Below are positions 1 to 10,968 of a stretch of DNA of 64,000 nucleotides, in pieces. This DNA is from Tricholoma matsutake (lineage: Eukaryota > Basidiomycota > Agaricomycetes > Agaricales > Tricholomataceae). The stretch covers positions 186,001 through 250,000 of the forward strand of contig AP026542.1 of the NCBI GenBank assembly GCA_026075535.2. Reading direction: 5' to 3'. Under the pieces are notes generated by a model. That model had not been told where the DNA came from and searched no databases. It saw only the letters and a program-made list of their open reading frames with translations. A program made the translations under genes and the position numbers. Numbering within the stretch: position 1 is the first letter of the stretch; each line of letters opens with the position of its first letter.

Positions 1-398
1 ATCGCACATATCCATGCAAACTTCAAGACGATGCATAATCTCTATCTTGTCATGAAGGGGCATGAGACTCCCACTGCTGATGAGATCCTTATGGCTTCTG
101 GAAAGAAGACTTTTGATAACTCACTTCAAGCGGAGTATCTCAAGATAATCAAGGAGCAAGCTTCGGGTATCAAGGAGGCGTTCATGAAGCAGCAGGCAAA
201 GGCGGCGGTACATAACATGTCCAATATCTTTCTTGACGGGTGTTCATGAATACTCTTAGGAACCTTGGGATCAAGAGAAGTTTGAGCGACTTTTAATCAA
301 ATGGATGGTGGCTTGTGATCAACCGTTCGAGGAAGTTGAGAAGCCAGAATTTATTGCAGCTATGAGCTATGGCAGAACTGGTAAATTCACACAACTCT
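1..398 (+). pseudogene. hAT transposase fragment (N-terminal half), truncated
   Basis: The translation reads through a region typical of hAT transposases: a linker (MHNLYLVMKGHETPTADEIL), then after one in-frame TAG the motif WDQEKFERLLIKWMVACDQP followed by FEEVEKPEF. This is the conserved block that follows the BED finger in hAT proteins (family knowledge). The 5' part, including any BED finger, lies outside the window. The reading frame stops making sense exactly where the terminal repeat of the large KDZ element begins (399), so the gene was probably interrupted by that element. No continuation of this hAT gene is seen at the other end of the element. Non-functional. Confidence 0.75.
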
Positions 399-870
399 CA
401 GTGACTTTAGACCATTATATATGGACTAACTAATGGTGGCTTTAGGCCATATTTAATGGTCCAGCTAATGTGGGCCCATAGACTGTAATAGACCATAGAA
501 GATGTGTGGGCTCATCTGGCAGGTATAAGTTCATTTAAATAGAATGGGCTCATGGGTGAAATGAGTAGAGCTTTATACCACATGTGATGGGTGGGCCCAT
601 GGGATATGTTAGTATTGGAATAGACCATAGATGATGGGTGGGCTTATAGGACATGAGGACTTAGCAGTAGACCATGGATGATGGGGTGGGCCCAAGTGTA
701 ATTTTGGGACTGGTATGGATCATGTATAATGGGTGGGCCTATGTGATATGTTAGCATTGGAGCAGACCATGGCTGATGGGTGGGCCTATAGGACATATTG
801 AAGCAGTAGACTATGAATGTTATGGTAGGCCCATGTAGGTCATGTTAGCAGTGTATTAGACAATGAGATG
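399..870 (+). repeat. Left long terminal inverted repeat of the KDZ element, with internal subrepeats
   Basis: It starts CAGTGACTTTAGACCATTA and shares CTAACTAATGGTGGCTTTA, CAGCTAATNTGGGCCCAT, AGACCATAG and GTGGGCTCAT, in order, with the reverse complement of the right end. After about 560 it becomes a series of degenerate units of roughly 60-70 bp built on AGACCATRGATGATGGGTGGGCCCAT. By eye the outer 200 nt of the two arms are about three-quarters identical. No gene is seen in it. Confidence 0.8.
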
Positions 871-1002
871 AGGCTCTTACCATTGCTACATCTTAGCCTT
901 CCAAGAGACTACATGGTAGCAAATGCCCATATTACATATCAGCATCATAGATTCATAGTAGACCTTGAATATCTATTTGTCCTCTACTTGTGGCTGGATT
1001 GA

Positions 1003-1200
1003 ACCATTGGGGTGAGTACATCAGGATTGAACCATCTCGGTGAGTAGATCTTGATTGGTCCATTGGGGTAAGAATGTCGGGATTGAACCATCAGGGTAGG
1101 TACATCGGGAGAAGATTGTTCCATTGATGTAAGTCCATTGTGTTGGAATTTCATTGAGGTTAGTACCATTGGAATTGGTTCATCAATGTGGGAACATCAG
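1003..1200 (+). repeat. Tandem repeat of about 28-30 bp
   Basis: Successive units share GATTGAACCATYRGGGTGAG followed by TACATCRG; about five or six increasingly diverged copies can be lined up. It sits between the left terminal repeat and the 3' end of the minus-strand gene ending at 1365, possibly in its 3' flank. Nothing else is recognised in 871-1364. Confidence 0.7.
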
Positions 1201-1364
1201 ATCAGAACATCAGTATATTTCCACTTTTCTATACTTTTGTTGGACTGTTCCAGCCTAATATATTTAAGTAGTGTTAGTGTCAGTGATAATATAATTCACT
1301 CTGATGTACTCATTCCTGCTTCAAGCTTACATCCCAATATTGGCATTCATTAAAATAATGTAAA

Positions 1365-2680
1365 CTACAACTCAAGTTTTGAATTGTTAGCTACATATGT
1401 CTTGAGGCAATCATGCAGTTGTTCAACACCAGCTGCAAGATATAACTCTGCTTCCAACAACCTGGAGAGCAGGATGGCCTGCTTTTCCTTTGCTGTTGTC
1501 CTTACCTCAATGCCTCTTATTGCCTCTCCACTTCCACTTTCCAAACCCAAATCCTTCATCAACTCCTCGATGCCAGGCCGCAAGAGGAAGGAGTGGACTG
1601 AAGCTGCCGACTCTTCAATCATTCCTTCCCCCTGATCCTCTACTGCTCTCCCCTTTCCCTTCACCGCTTTCCCAGATCCCAGCATGATGTCATCCACTTC
1701 CACTATCCCCACCGTCTCCTGCAGATTCTCCTCCTCCACAAACTCCACCTCATCTGATTCATTGCCACCATCATCCCCCAGCTGGTCCACCTGCTCCTCT
1801 TCCTCAGTTTCTGGTTCAGGTGATCGATTGTCTTCAGAGGTTGGAGAAGGTGGTGTATGAGATCGTGGCCATTTCGGGGATGGCTGTTCCTCGCTGCATA
1901 TTGTCATTCTGACATCATAGTCAGGTGTAGAAGCAAAGTCGATGGGGTCGGAGGCTGGAGATGACAGAGTTTTCAGGATGGTGACAATTGGGGGTGTTGG
2001 TGGGTGAGGAATGAATACAGGCCTTGTCCTGAGAGGAAGAGGCAGGGGCAGCAACAGCAGTAATGGCAGTGGAAGTAGTGAATCCAACTTAACATTTCCT
2101 TCCATAATTCCTTCCATCCGGTGCTTGTTTATAGTCGCCTGTCGTATGTGGAGTGGGGTTCCCTCCTCCAGTGGACTCTTGAACCTCACATGTCTATCAT
2201 CACCCTCCTCAACATATCCACCAAGTGGAAGTGTGGGCACTGGCATGCCATAGAATTGGGAAGACAGAATGAGTCCCCCCACAGAACCATCTTGAAATTG
2301 GGGATGGATAGCTGGCAGTCTCATCATGGCTATTGGAACCTGAGGAGGTGCCAGTGTTTCAGGGAGGGTGGAGGTACTGGCGACCATCAATCTGCTCAGT
2401 TTCAGACGAGTTCTCAGTTTTGAAGATGGCTGAAATCCAGAATGAACCATCGGAGGCTCAATTTCAGCAGTAGAAAGAGTTAGCGGAGCTGTGTTGGGGT
2501 TGGGGACAGCAGATGTACTGCCATCCGAAGATAAGTCCAACTTTCGATGCTTTGTCAGTCTGGATGAGGGTTGGTAGTCCGGCATAGAGGGAGCAGGTTG
2601 TTTTGATTTCGGGACCACCTGAAAACAATGTAATTACAACTAAATTAGTATTACAATTCACTTACCTTGATCTTTGGCAT
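1365..2680 (-). CDS. Uncharacterised acidic, low-complexity protein (KDZ element cargo)
   Basis: Two exons are predicted. A 15-nt first exon (2666-2680, coding MPKIK) is followed by a 47-nt intron (2619-2665) with GTAAG donor and TTTTCAG acceptor, and the second exon runs open to 1365, giving about 422 aa. The start was chosen because the long frame has no ATG at its beginning but sits right at a splice acceptor. The protein is rich in P, S and L, has a leucine/proline run near residue 190, a Glu/Asp-rich stretch around 290-330 and a C-terminal helical segment. No domain is recognised. It is transcribed divergently from the Zn2Cys6 gene with 180 bp between start codons. The frame is intact, unlike the neighbouring cargo genes. 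Function unknown. Confidence 0.7.
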
Positions 2681-2860
2681 TGGAATATTGGTTTCGGGGA
2701 TGTTTGAATTGTTTTAGTACACAAGTTCTCGATCGATCAATTGACTTACCATGTGGTTCCGATCAGATTCTCGCAAACAATACCGATCCAGTACTTCAAC
2801 ATTGTTCACTCAATCAATTAACAATACTTTGCCCTTCAGCTTCAGATATCAACTCTGCAA
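2681..2860. promoter_or_regulatory. Divergent intergenic region (180 bp), probable shared promoter
   Basis: It separates the start codons of two outward-facing genes (minus strand at 2680, plus strand at 2861). It contains GATC-containing sequence (GATCGATCAATTG near 2731) but no motif I can assign. Its role as a promoter is inferred from the head-to-head layout only. Confidence 0.4.
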
Positions 2861-5489
2861 ATGCCTTCCTACAATCAAGTTGCTGAATCTTACATCAATG
2901 ACATCCTCCCTTCCATTCAACCACATCTCCATCGATCCGTCACAAAGGCCATCTTCGGAGGTGATGAAGATCTTTTACTACTCCTTCAAGAACTTCCAAA
3001 CTCACCAGTATGTCTGTTAACTATCCAAATTTCATCCTATAATGTATCATTTCTATCAAATTGGGGATTGAATACCCTCATCGGGCAACAGTTGTTGGTA
3101 TGGATCGATGAGTGCAAGCTGGAGATTGTTCTTCTACAACATGGCTGAGGCTATACAGTAAATGAGGAAAAAGTGAAGAGTTGGATTGTACGTTAACTCA
3201 ATTTACCTGTCAATGAGTTTCTAACTGTACTTCCTAGTACACTACTTCATCGGGTGCTCAAGATGTACCGGAATGTGAGGGAGATGGCAGATATGACTTT
3301 GTCCCATCTCGTCTGCTCATCAGCATGGCCTTGCAGCTTGACCGAGCTGATACTCAAGGAACGGAAGTCGACTTTGGCAAGATAAAGCGGGATGACCCCT
3401 TGTTGTGGTACCACCCGATGCTTTCAGAGGAGGGCAGCAGTACTCGGGAGTGGTTTTCAGAAGGGCGTCAGACACCAGGTAGGTTTCACTCAGTTTAGCT
3501 TGAATTATCTACATATTGAATCACATATAGTACCTTGTGCAGTTCGGAACGGAGTAGCTGCCTGTATAATAAATCCAATCGTCATCCCAGGCAACATCCA
3601 GATTCATTCGAGGGATGAAATGTTGCAAATTATTCCCCCACCGCCCACTTCAACTGACCCGGCTTCAAGTCATCGTAGCATTCCTTTGGCCAGAATGACA
3701 GTGGATCCGTCAACACAATACCAGCTTTTGAAAATGACTCCCATGGGACGGAGGAGCCATTCACAGACTTGTATCAAAAGCAGTGAGTATGTGAACGACT
3801 CTTCTGATGAGATAAAGGAAGAGGCCTGGTTGGAAGAAGCAGGAGAGAGAGGGCAGAGCAGGATGAAGAAGGTGGATGTTAAAGGAAAGCAGAAGGATAC
3901 AGCAGAGGCGATGGATGTGGATTTGGAGGAGGTTGACCAGCCTGCGGAGGGGTCATCACAACCCTCAAGAAGATCACAACCCAAGGCAACAACGTCAAAA
4001 TCAAGCATGAAGCCTGGAACAGAGACCATGCGTCCGCCAAATTTGGGCAACACGGAGGCTTGTGCAAGGTGTGTGAAGCTGGAGGTGAGATGCGTGTATG
4101 CGGGCAACACTGCTTGTTTGTCATGTCGAGGTCGCAAGCAGAAGTGTACAAAGGTTGTTGGGGAGTGGTGGACAAGAGGGAAAGCAACAGTGACAAAGGA
4201 AGGAAAGACACAGGTCATCAAGTCAGAACCAAGAGCAACCCCAACAACACCTGCGTTGGGTGATGAAAACATGTTGGAACCCTCCCCATCAAACCCAAGC
4301 CTACGCCGATCAACCAGGACCCGAAGCACTTCAAGGCCACCTGAGGCAGCTAAGGCTTCATCAACCCCAAGCAGGGGATCGATGCCAAAGCCACCAGTGA
4401 CACCAAAGAGAGGGACAACTTCAAAACCAACAAGGGCAGCAGTGGCGACACCAAAGGCAAAAGGAAAAGCAAAGCCAAGAAGTTGATCCAAGTCGAAATC
4501 CAGGAAGACGGATGAGGACGAAGCCATGTCGGATGGTGGAGAGACTTGCCGAGGGAGTCCAGGGGTGGTAACAGTGCATCCATTGGGGCAGGTACCATCG
4601 GAGTACCTTTACTTCGTAAATTGGAAAGGGGAACAGGTCAGTGAGGCTGTCCTAGTTGTCAACAATGGTGAGGCGAGTGTTGAGGGAGAAATGGCGATGG
4701 TGCAACAGCTTCAATGGGAGAATAACCGACTGACTAAGGAGGTCACAGAGATGCGAGAGGAGATGAGGAAGATGAAGGAGATGATGGTAGCAATGGAAAT
4801 GAGCCAAAGGGTGCTTATCAGCAACCACAATGCCCATACTGCACTCCTGGAACAGCATCAGCAAACGTTGACCAAAGTCATGTCCCAACCTACAACGCCC
4901 TCCAACCGCCGAACACCTGAGGATGGAGGTGCCATGGAGAGTCTCAGCATGCCACCATCCCGCTTTTCATCATCACCCTTCTATGAACATTGTCCCATAT
5001 CCCTCCCCTTATCCCCCTAATGATTTCACATCACCCATTATCACTCCGAGGAGTTCAAGAGTCTTCAACAACATTATTCAGCCCAGCATGTTACAGCTGA
5101 ACAAACTCAGGATTACACCAAGTCCGAATCCTTCCGGTCAGTATCATCGAACCTCTGATGCTGCAATGGAGGAAGAACGACCTGTTGCGGGACCATCCCA
5201 TGCAGCTTTGGCGAGTGGACAGGATGTACGAGAGATGGCTTCACAAATGGTATCCCCGGAGGTTGCCTTGAATACCATGCCAGAGGTTGAGAATGTAGAT
5301 GAGAGTGATGGTGCAATAACAAAGGAACAGGAGGCCGAGAGACCTAGGATGGTCATGCCCAGGATAATGGAATCTCCAGTGTCAGGAATGGAAGATGAAT
5401 ACAATAGAGATTCTTTTGCCATGGCAATCGACGAATCCGATGAAGAATTGGACAGGGATCGTCAGTATAACTGGGAAACATTACTTTAG
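2861..5489 (+). pseudogene. Zn2Cys6-cluster protein with coiled coil (KDZ element cargo), damaged
   Basis: Predicted exons are 2861-3007, 3092-3187, 3238-3478 and 3531-5489, with GT-AG introns of about 50-85 nt that keep phase. A cysteine cluster at about 4057-4148 has the spacing C-x2-C-x6-C-x7-C-x2-C-x6-C, which matches the fungal Zn(II)2Cys6 DNA-binding pattern. It is preceded by a K/E/S-rich region and followed by a basic S/T/P/K-rich stretch and a heptad-like coiled coil at about 4690-4810 (ENNRLTKEVTEMREEMRKM). Breaks: in-frame TGA at 3146-3148 and 4484-4486, and a frame change near 4990-5010, after which the coding signal continues to 5489. Inferred role: DNA-binding accessory protein of the element. 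Unlike Gal4-type factors it has no recognised regulatory domain. Confidence 0.72.
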
Positions 5490-5569
5490 TGTTAAAATGA
5501 TTATTGTCAACAGCTTTGGTAAGATAGGCATTCATGGATTACTGCATGCAAACTAGTACATAACTGAGG

Positions 5570-6180
5570 TGACAAAATGATGACGGGAGAAAACGACCCA
5601 ACAAAATGACCCGACAACATGACCTGACAAAATGACCCGATGACCCGACTAAATGACCCGACAAAATGACCCAACACAATGAACTGACAACATGACCCGA
5701 CAAAATGACCCAACATTTTGTCGGGTCATCTTGTGTCGGGTCATCTATTGTCGGGTCACAATACCATTTTGTCACATCCTCAGGTTACTTGGCTAGGTGA
5801 TCATTTTGTCAGGTCATTTTGTCGGGCCATCCAGTGTCGGGTTATCTAGTGTCGGGTCGGTTTTGTCGGGTCATGTTGTCGGGTCATTTTGTCGGGTCAT
5901 TTTGTCGGGTCATTTTGTTGGGTCATTTTGTCGGGTCATTTTGTCAGGTCGTTTGTCGGGTCATCTGGTGTCGGGTCATCTGGTGTTGGGTCATCTGGTG
6001 TCGGGTCATCTAATGTCGGCTCGCTTTGGTCAGGTCATTGTGTCGGGTCATTGCATCAGGTTGTTTTGTTGGATCATCTGGTCGGGTCATTTACTGTCGG
6101 GTCATTTTGTCGGGTCATTTTGTCATGCCATTTTGTTGGGTCATTTTGTTGGGTCATTTTGTTGGGTCATTTGTCTATAG
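5570..6180. repeat. 13-bp minisatellite array I (GTCGGGTCATTTT), with internal inversion
   Basis: From about 5575 to 5707 the unit is in the minus orientation (GACCCGACAAAATG); from 5714 onward it is in the plus orientation (GTCGGGTCATTTT), with 14-15 bp variants such as GTCGGGTCATCTGGT. The switch point is a hairpin with perfect 14-bp arms and a 6-nt loop (5694-5727). It fills the gap between the 3' ends of the convergent Zn2Cys6 (+) and HMG-like (-) genes. It is frame-open in several frames but not coding. Confidence 0.95.
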
Positions 6181-6392
6181 TGAATGCTCGAAAATTCCAA
6201 ACAAAGACCACTATGCTTGTCTGGATACTATTCTACATTTACATTGTCCTTCCCTTTCATTTCTTCATCTCTGCCTTCTTTGGAATTATCTTTAAATTAG
6301 GCTGCTCACTTATTGGTACTGGTTTTTCAGTTGTGTTTCGAGTAGACCGCCTTTGAGGGGGCTTCAAAACTGCAGGACATTTCAATTATTCA

Positions 6393-8479
6393 TCATCTTG
6401 GACAAAATAGACCAAGCTTACCCAATGACTGTGAATGAGCAGGTACATCGATAGAAACTTTTGGCTTCTTCTTTGGTGGTTCCTTTATCTTCTCAGCCAA
6501 CCTCGACTTTATCACCTTTCCTTTCTGCATCATCTCTGGTTCTTGCTGATCCCCCCCATGAATCTCATACTCATTTGTCGCAGTGTTGGCACTCTTCCAA
6601 GCATCCATGGCCCTACCAGTCTGTTTGCTTAAAGGTCGCATCGTACTCTTTCGAACAAGTTCCGTTGCCAGGCTGAGCTTCTGCCGTTTCCTAACTGGAT
6701 GCATCTTGCTATTTCTGGAATTTCCTATGATCGGAATTGGTGTCTTGCTTGGCCCGCCCTTCGGTTGTCTGGACTGCATTACATCTTCCTCTTCCGATGA
6801 CTCCATCTGATTGACCAATGTGAAATCAAACACTTCACCCGATTCCTCAACCTCGTTTAATGTGGGAGCCCTCCATTTACGCCTTCTTGAATCTGGAACA
6901 ATATGGTCAGTCCACCTTTCCTCAGGCTTCTCCACCCTCTTTTCCTTGCCTTTACCCTCCCTCTCACTCTTCTTGGTCCTTGGGCGGCTTGGGCGGCTTG
7001 GTGTTTTGGCATTGGAATCAGCATTGGAATCAGAATCGGAATCGGAATCATCTCTTGATCTCTTCTTTCCCTTCAGTTTTTTGTCCTGATAGAATTTGAA
7101 ACCAAAACCATTGCTTTCCTGATTAGAGTACCAAAATGTCAAAATCTCCTTGATCTGGTGGTCCTTCATCCTCAATGGATCCATAAGCTTGAAACCATCA
7201 GGAACCTGATCTGCCCCAAAGTACTTATCTGCATCTTCAATGAACGACATCCAAGGAGGGATTGCATTTTCATTACTGCAAGCCAGACCTGACAAGTCAT
7301 CCAGGATGAGAATGAACAAATGATTGCCGACCCACTCACAATATGCTGACCTGACATATGACCTGATTAACACTTTCTTATCCATCCCTTTGCTCGGCCA
7401 GTCAGTCAGCTCAGGAAGCAATGGATTCCCATTGGCATCCGTATCCAACTGAACATATGGTTTTCAACTTGAGGTTCCAATAGGAACTTGGAACTTTGCT
7501 TCTTCAGCTGCAGCTAACAAAAGACAATTATTTTGAATCTTTCCGATGAGAAATTATCCATTTACAATACATCTCCTTTGCATGCATGTTTAGAAGCCCC
7601 ATGATTGGCTTGGTATCCCAATCTTTGTTTGCTTGGAAGAAAGACTTCCCTCCGAGATCTCCCATAAATTCATGCCTACAAAGAAAAAGGTTTAACTGGC
7701 AGAAACAAATTCAGACAGTGAACAGACTTAACGTGTTCGTGACAAGTACTCCATTCACTTCCTTGTGGCATGTTAATACCAAACAGTCCATTCCACAAGA
7801 CTTTTTCATTTGCTTGCAGAAGGACTTCACATGCTTATGAGCCTGTTTTGCATTCCTGTTCTGCATTAGTATTGATAATACCAATATTCAACGTGAATGA
7901 CCTACCTTGCTTGTTCCTCAGCTGGGGGACCCATTTGATTCCATATATCGGCCAGGTCCTCCATCTTCCTTTTCTCTGCTTCCGATGTCTTCCCCCAAAG
8001 GTTACTCAACTCCTTCTGGTATGTGCCAAATGCCTTTTGATTGTCCGCCTTGCATGAAGTATCTTCTACCCATCCACCTGTTTTTCCTTGAATCATTTCC
8101 TTTAACTCCCCTTTTGCCTGAACGCCGAGAACCCTTCTACCTGTCCATTTCTTGATCCCCTTAAATTTCTTGGATGATTCTCTAGTTCTTCCATATGTAT
8201 GGAACCAAGCATATACACCCTGTTTAAAAATGCCCTGTTCAAAGGCATTGCAAAATACTTTCCAATTCATGAACTGACCTTCTTCCTCGACTCCTTATCT
8301 TCCCTAGACCAGTGGGGATTCTTTTTCTTCATTTTGTCATAAACTTTCTGACCAATTCTGTTCCACTGTGAATGATCTCCCTCTCGCCATTGTTCCTTTC
8401 TGGCTTCTAGGATTTCCACATCTTCCCCTGTCAGCTTAAAGTGGACGAGTTCGGGAGGAACATGGGCTTCAGCTGGCAT
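6393..8479 (-). pseudogene. HMG-like DNA-binding protein of KDZ elements, damaged
   Basis: Predicted exons are 8279-8479, 7906-8219, about 7733-7860, 7566-7675 and 6393-7513. The start at 8479 (MPAEAHVPP) begins a clean exon. The segment ELSNLWGKTSEAEKRKMEDL followed by ADIWN (about 7915-8040) resembles helices 2 and 3 of an HMG box. A divergent HMG protein is known from KDZ-TET elements; that this is the same family is my inference. The C-terminal half is basic and Ser/Asp-rich with KKK/KRSRDD patches suggesting nuclear localisation. Damage: the phase does not close at the exon 2/3 junction (about 7860-7906), and an in-frame TGA lies at 7464-7466. It is divergent from the KDZ transposase gene. 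Confidence 0.62.
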
Positions 8480-9399
8480 AGCGTATAGTGATGTAATGTA
8501 TGTGATGTGATGGTGGATAAGTGTATTTTTGGTGTTGTGGTATTGAAACAAGTACAAATCAGGATGCAGGGGAAATCATTTCATTATGGAATCAATTATA
8601 CCGATCATTGTCGATCATGGTTGATCATGGTTGATCAATTTTGATCATTGTCGATCATTGTCAATCATTAATTAATCCATCGATCCTGAGTCTTGAAAAG
8701 CCCCTAATTGTATGAGTCCAGTCACTGATCACACATATTGACCAATATGCTCCAAGGAATGCTCAGAAATGCTCAGAAATCATATCAGTGATCATTTGGA
8801 GACCAATCTTTCAGTTTAATCAAACCACTTGTCAACTTTCTTTTTGTCACCTAGTATGAAGTCATATATTCGAGTCAGTTGGCATCACTTCTAGATAGTT
8901 TGGTTGTAAAAAGGCATAAGAAAAAAAGCACTGTCTAAATCATAAATCCCCATAACATACATTCTTCAAAGATAAGATGAGATCATGAGGAACAAGTGTC
9001 ATTGGTTGTTTCATGGTTAGAAGTTTCTGATCTAATGTAAATTGTGGTTCGTACATCACCATCTACTTATGTTCTGAACAAAGCAAAACTTGGGATTTTT
9101 GAGTTAAAACCTTAAATTCTTAACATGTCTAACAATGTATTCAGAACTTATGGAGTTAGAATATTGTACAAATGTCATTTGTGTGATAGACTTGATATGT
9201 CATGATTGTGTAGTCATGTGATAGCCATTAAATCTCCCTACCATCTTCTTCAATACTACTTGAATACTACTACTACTACTAGTACTAGCTTTGCATTCTT
9301 TGACCTGACATTTTGACCAGTTTTTTAATGTTTACCTGACTTTGTTGACTTGCACCTAACTATCACGTGACTGAGAAATTTCCTTTTTTACAGAGGGTA
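8480..9399. other. Intergenic region upstream of the HMG-like gene; no gene seen
   Basis: AT-rich, no convincing coding sequence on either strand. It holds a GATC-rich repeat cluster (8587-8690) and a short TAC microsatellite (about 9250-9290). Before the Harbinger insertion this segment plus 12483-12555 would have formed the divergent promoter region of the HMG-like and KDZ transposase genes (inference). Confidence 0.6.
8587..8690. repeat. Cluster of short GATCA-containing repeats
   Basis: About eight near-tandem copies of TTGATCATNGTCGATCATGG-type units, many containing the palindrome TGATCA. They lie about 110-210 bp upstream of the HMG-like start codon. They could be protein-binding sites for the transposase or an HMG/Zn2Cys6 protein, but nothing in the sequence proves this. 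Confidence 0.55.
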
Positions 9400-9449
9400 A
9401 CCTGCTGGCGGGTGCCGAAAGACTTTGTTCTCTGCCTCCCTCCCACGAT

Positions 9450-10936
9450 GTCTCTAGGTTTCGATTATATGCTGATTGATAATCTACATCAACACATTCT
9501 TCACTACGCAGCTGCTGCTGTACAGATCTGTTTCCCTATCCTTATGGATGTGCTCCCCTCCATCAATGCTGATGATGCCACAACATCCAAAGCAGTGAAG
9601 AGTCAAGCGAAGAAGTGGTCAGATCAAGAAATTGAAGACCTCGTTGCTTTCTTGTACAACTGCCGTTCTGAAGCCAGCTCTCCAGGGAACTTCAAGCCAG
9701 TTGTCTGGACAGCAGCTAAACTGCATCTTGACACCAAGCACCCACATTCTCCATGAACAATAGCTGCCATCAAAGCCAAGTTTACTATGGTGCGTGATAT
9801 AATCATTCTACATCCTTTTCCTCCATTTTACCATTCTACTAGTATAAAGATATGTACAGGGTGGTTGAGGATTACTATGGAAGGTCGGGAATGGGTGCAA
9901 TGCCTGCTGGATCAGGTATATGGGCACAAACGAGTGCCAAGCTTCAACATTACGAGGATTTTGAGAAGAATTTAGGGAAGGAATGGGTACATTCCTATTA
10001 TATTGTTATTTTCATATGTATCTAACCTTCAAATCACAGAAAAGGTACTGTCGTCAGCTCCTCAATGCATCATTTCCACAATATGCGAAAATGCAAGCGA
10101 TCATGGAGAAATCTATCGCGAAAGGTCAATTTGCACACAGGGGCACTGCCCAAGCCCCTCCCAACCTCTTGATTGATGGGAATGGTGAGGTTAATGAGAC
10201 TGGGCATGCTGCCCCTTTGTCTTCAGCCAGGATCTTCTTTCCTGCCACACAAGACGGCTTGACTTTCATGGATGTTGTTGATCCAGCCCTCCCATCAATG
10301 TTGTCATGTCCTTTACTAGGCCAACTACCTGCAACAGCCTCATCTTTGCTCTCTATCCTATCAGTCCCGACAATGACTCCATCCTCAGCCCCTCTTGCTT
10401 TGGCATTCTCACAGCCCCCTTCGCATCCCCTTATGTCAGCATTCTCACAGCCCCCTGCTTCGGCATCTTCGCATCCCCCTACATCAGCATCCTCACATCC
10501 CCCTACCCCGGCATCAGCTCCTAGCATGCCCTCAGTGAAATCGAAGTCATCGGGAAAACACAAATGGGCATCAGGGGATGATCACATGCCTGATCAGCCA
10601 CCATCCAAAACTGCTTCAAAGCCACAATCAAGTGCAATGACATCGACGAAGACCAATACAAGCATCTCTGCTCTCGTTGGAGCAACTGGGGCCATCAACA
10701 ATCTTAATATGACTATGCAACAAAGCCTCTTTCAATCAGATGTGTGGCGAATTGAGTTGGCAATGGAGCTGATCAAAAATGCAGACCATATTGATGATAA
10801 TGAACAAGGTGCTCTTTCATTCTATTATAGCAATAATCCAAATGCTGCCGGTAGTCTCATAGCCATGTCTGATGTGCCGCGGGAAAATACATTGTGTTAT
10901 GCTCTCCAAACAATCTTGAAGCCAGCTGTATCCTAA
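9450..10936 (+). pseudogene. Harbinger ORF1, Myb/SANT-like DNA-binding protein, one nonsense codon
   Basis: The segment AKKWSDQEIEDLVAFLYNCR followed by a tryptophan-containing helix (about 9600-9740) resembles the Myb/SANT-like domain of fungal Harbinger accessory proteins. Further exons at about 9857-9987 (VEDYYGRSGMGAMPAG) and from about 10041 continue with a Ser/Pro-rich linker and a conserved-looking C-terminal block (ENTLCYALQTILK). An in-frame TGA (9754-9756) interrupts the SANT exon, and the phase at the intron from 9788 does not close cleanly, so the ORF1 of this copy is probably inactive. In the family ORF1 helps the transposase enter the nucleus or bind the ends. Confidence 0.7.
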
Positions 10937-10968
10937 ATTTTTGTACACTAACTGTACTGTACACTGTA

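Noticed and set aside
3670..4527. 285-codon minus-strand frame opposite the Zn2Cys6 gene
   Set aside because: It is the antisense shadow of the Zn2Cys6 coding exon, which has a recognisable cysteine pattern and spliced exons.
5797..6356. Long open frames over the 13-bp array (also at 5507-5775, 16161-16473, 20033-20971)
   Set aside because: A 13-bp unit without stop codons stays open in all frames; the predicted proteins are just GHFVGSFCRVILS repeats. Not genes.
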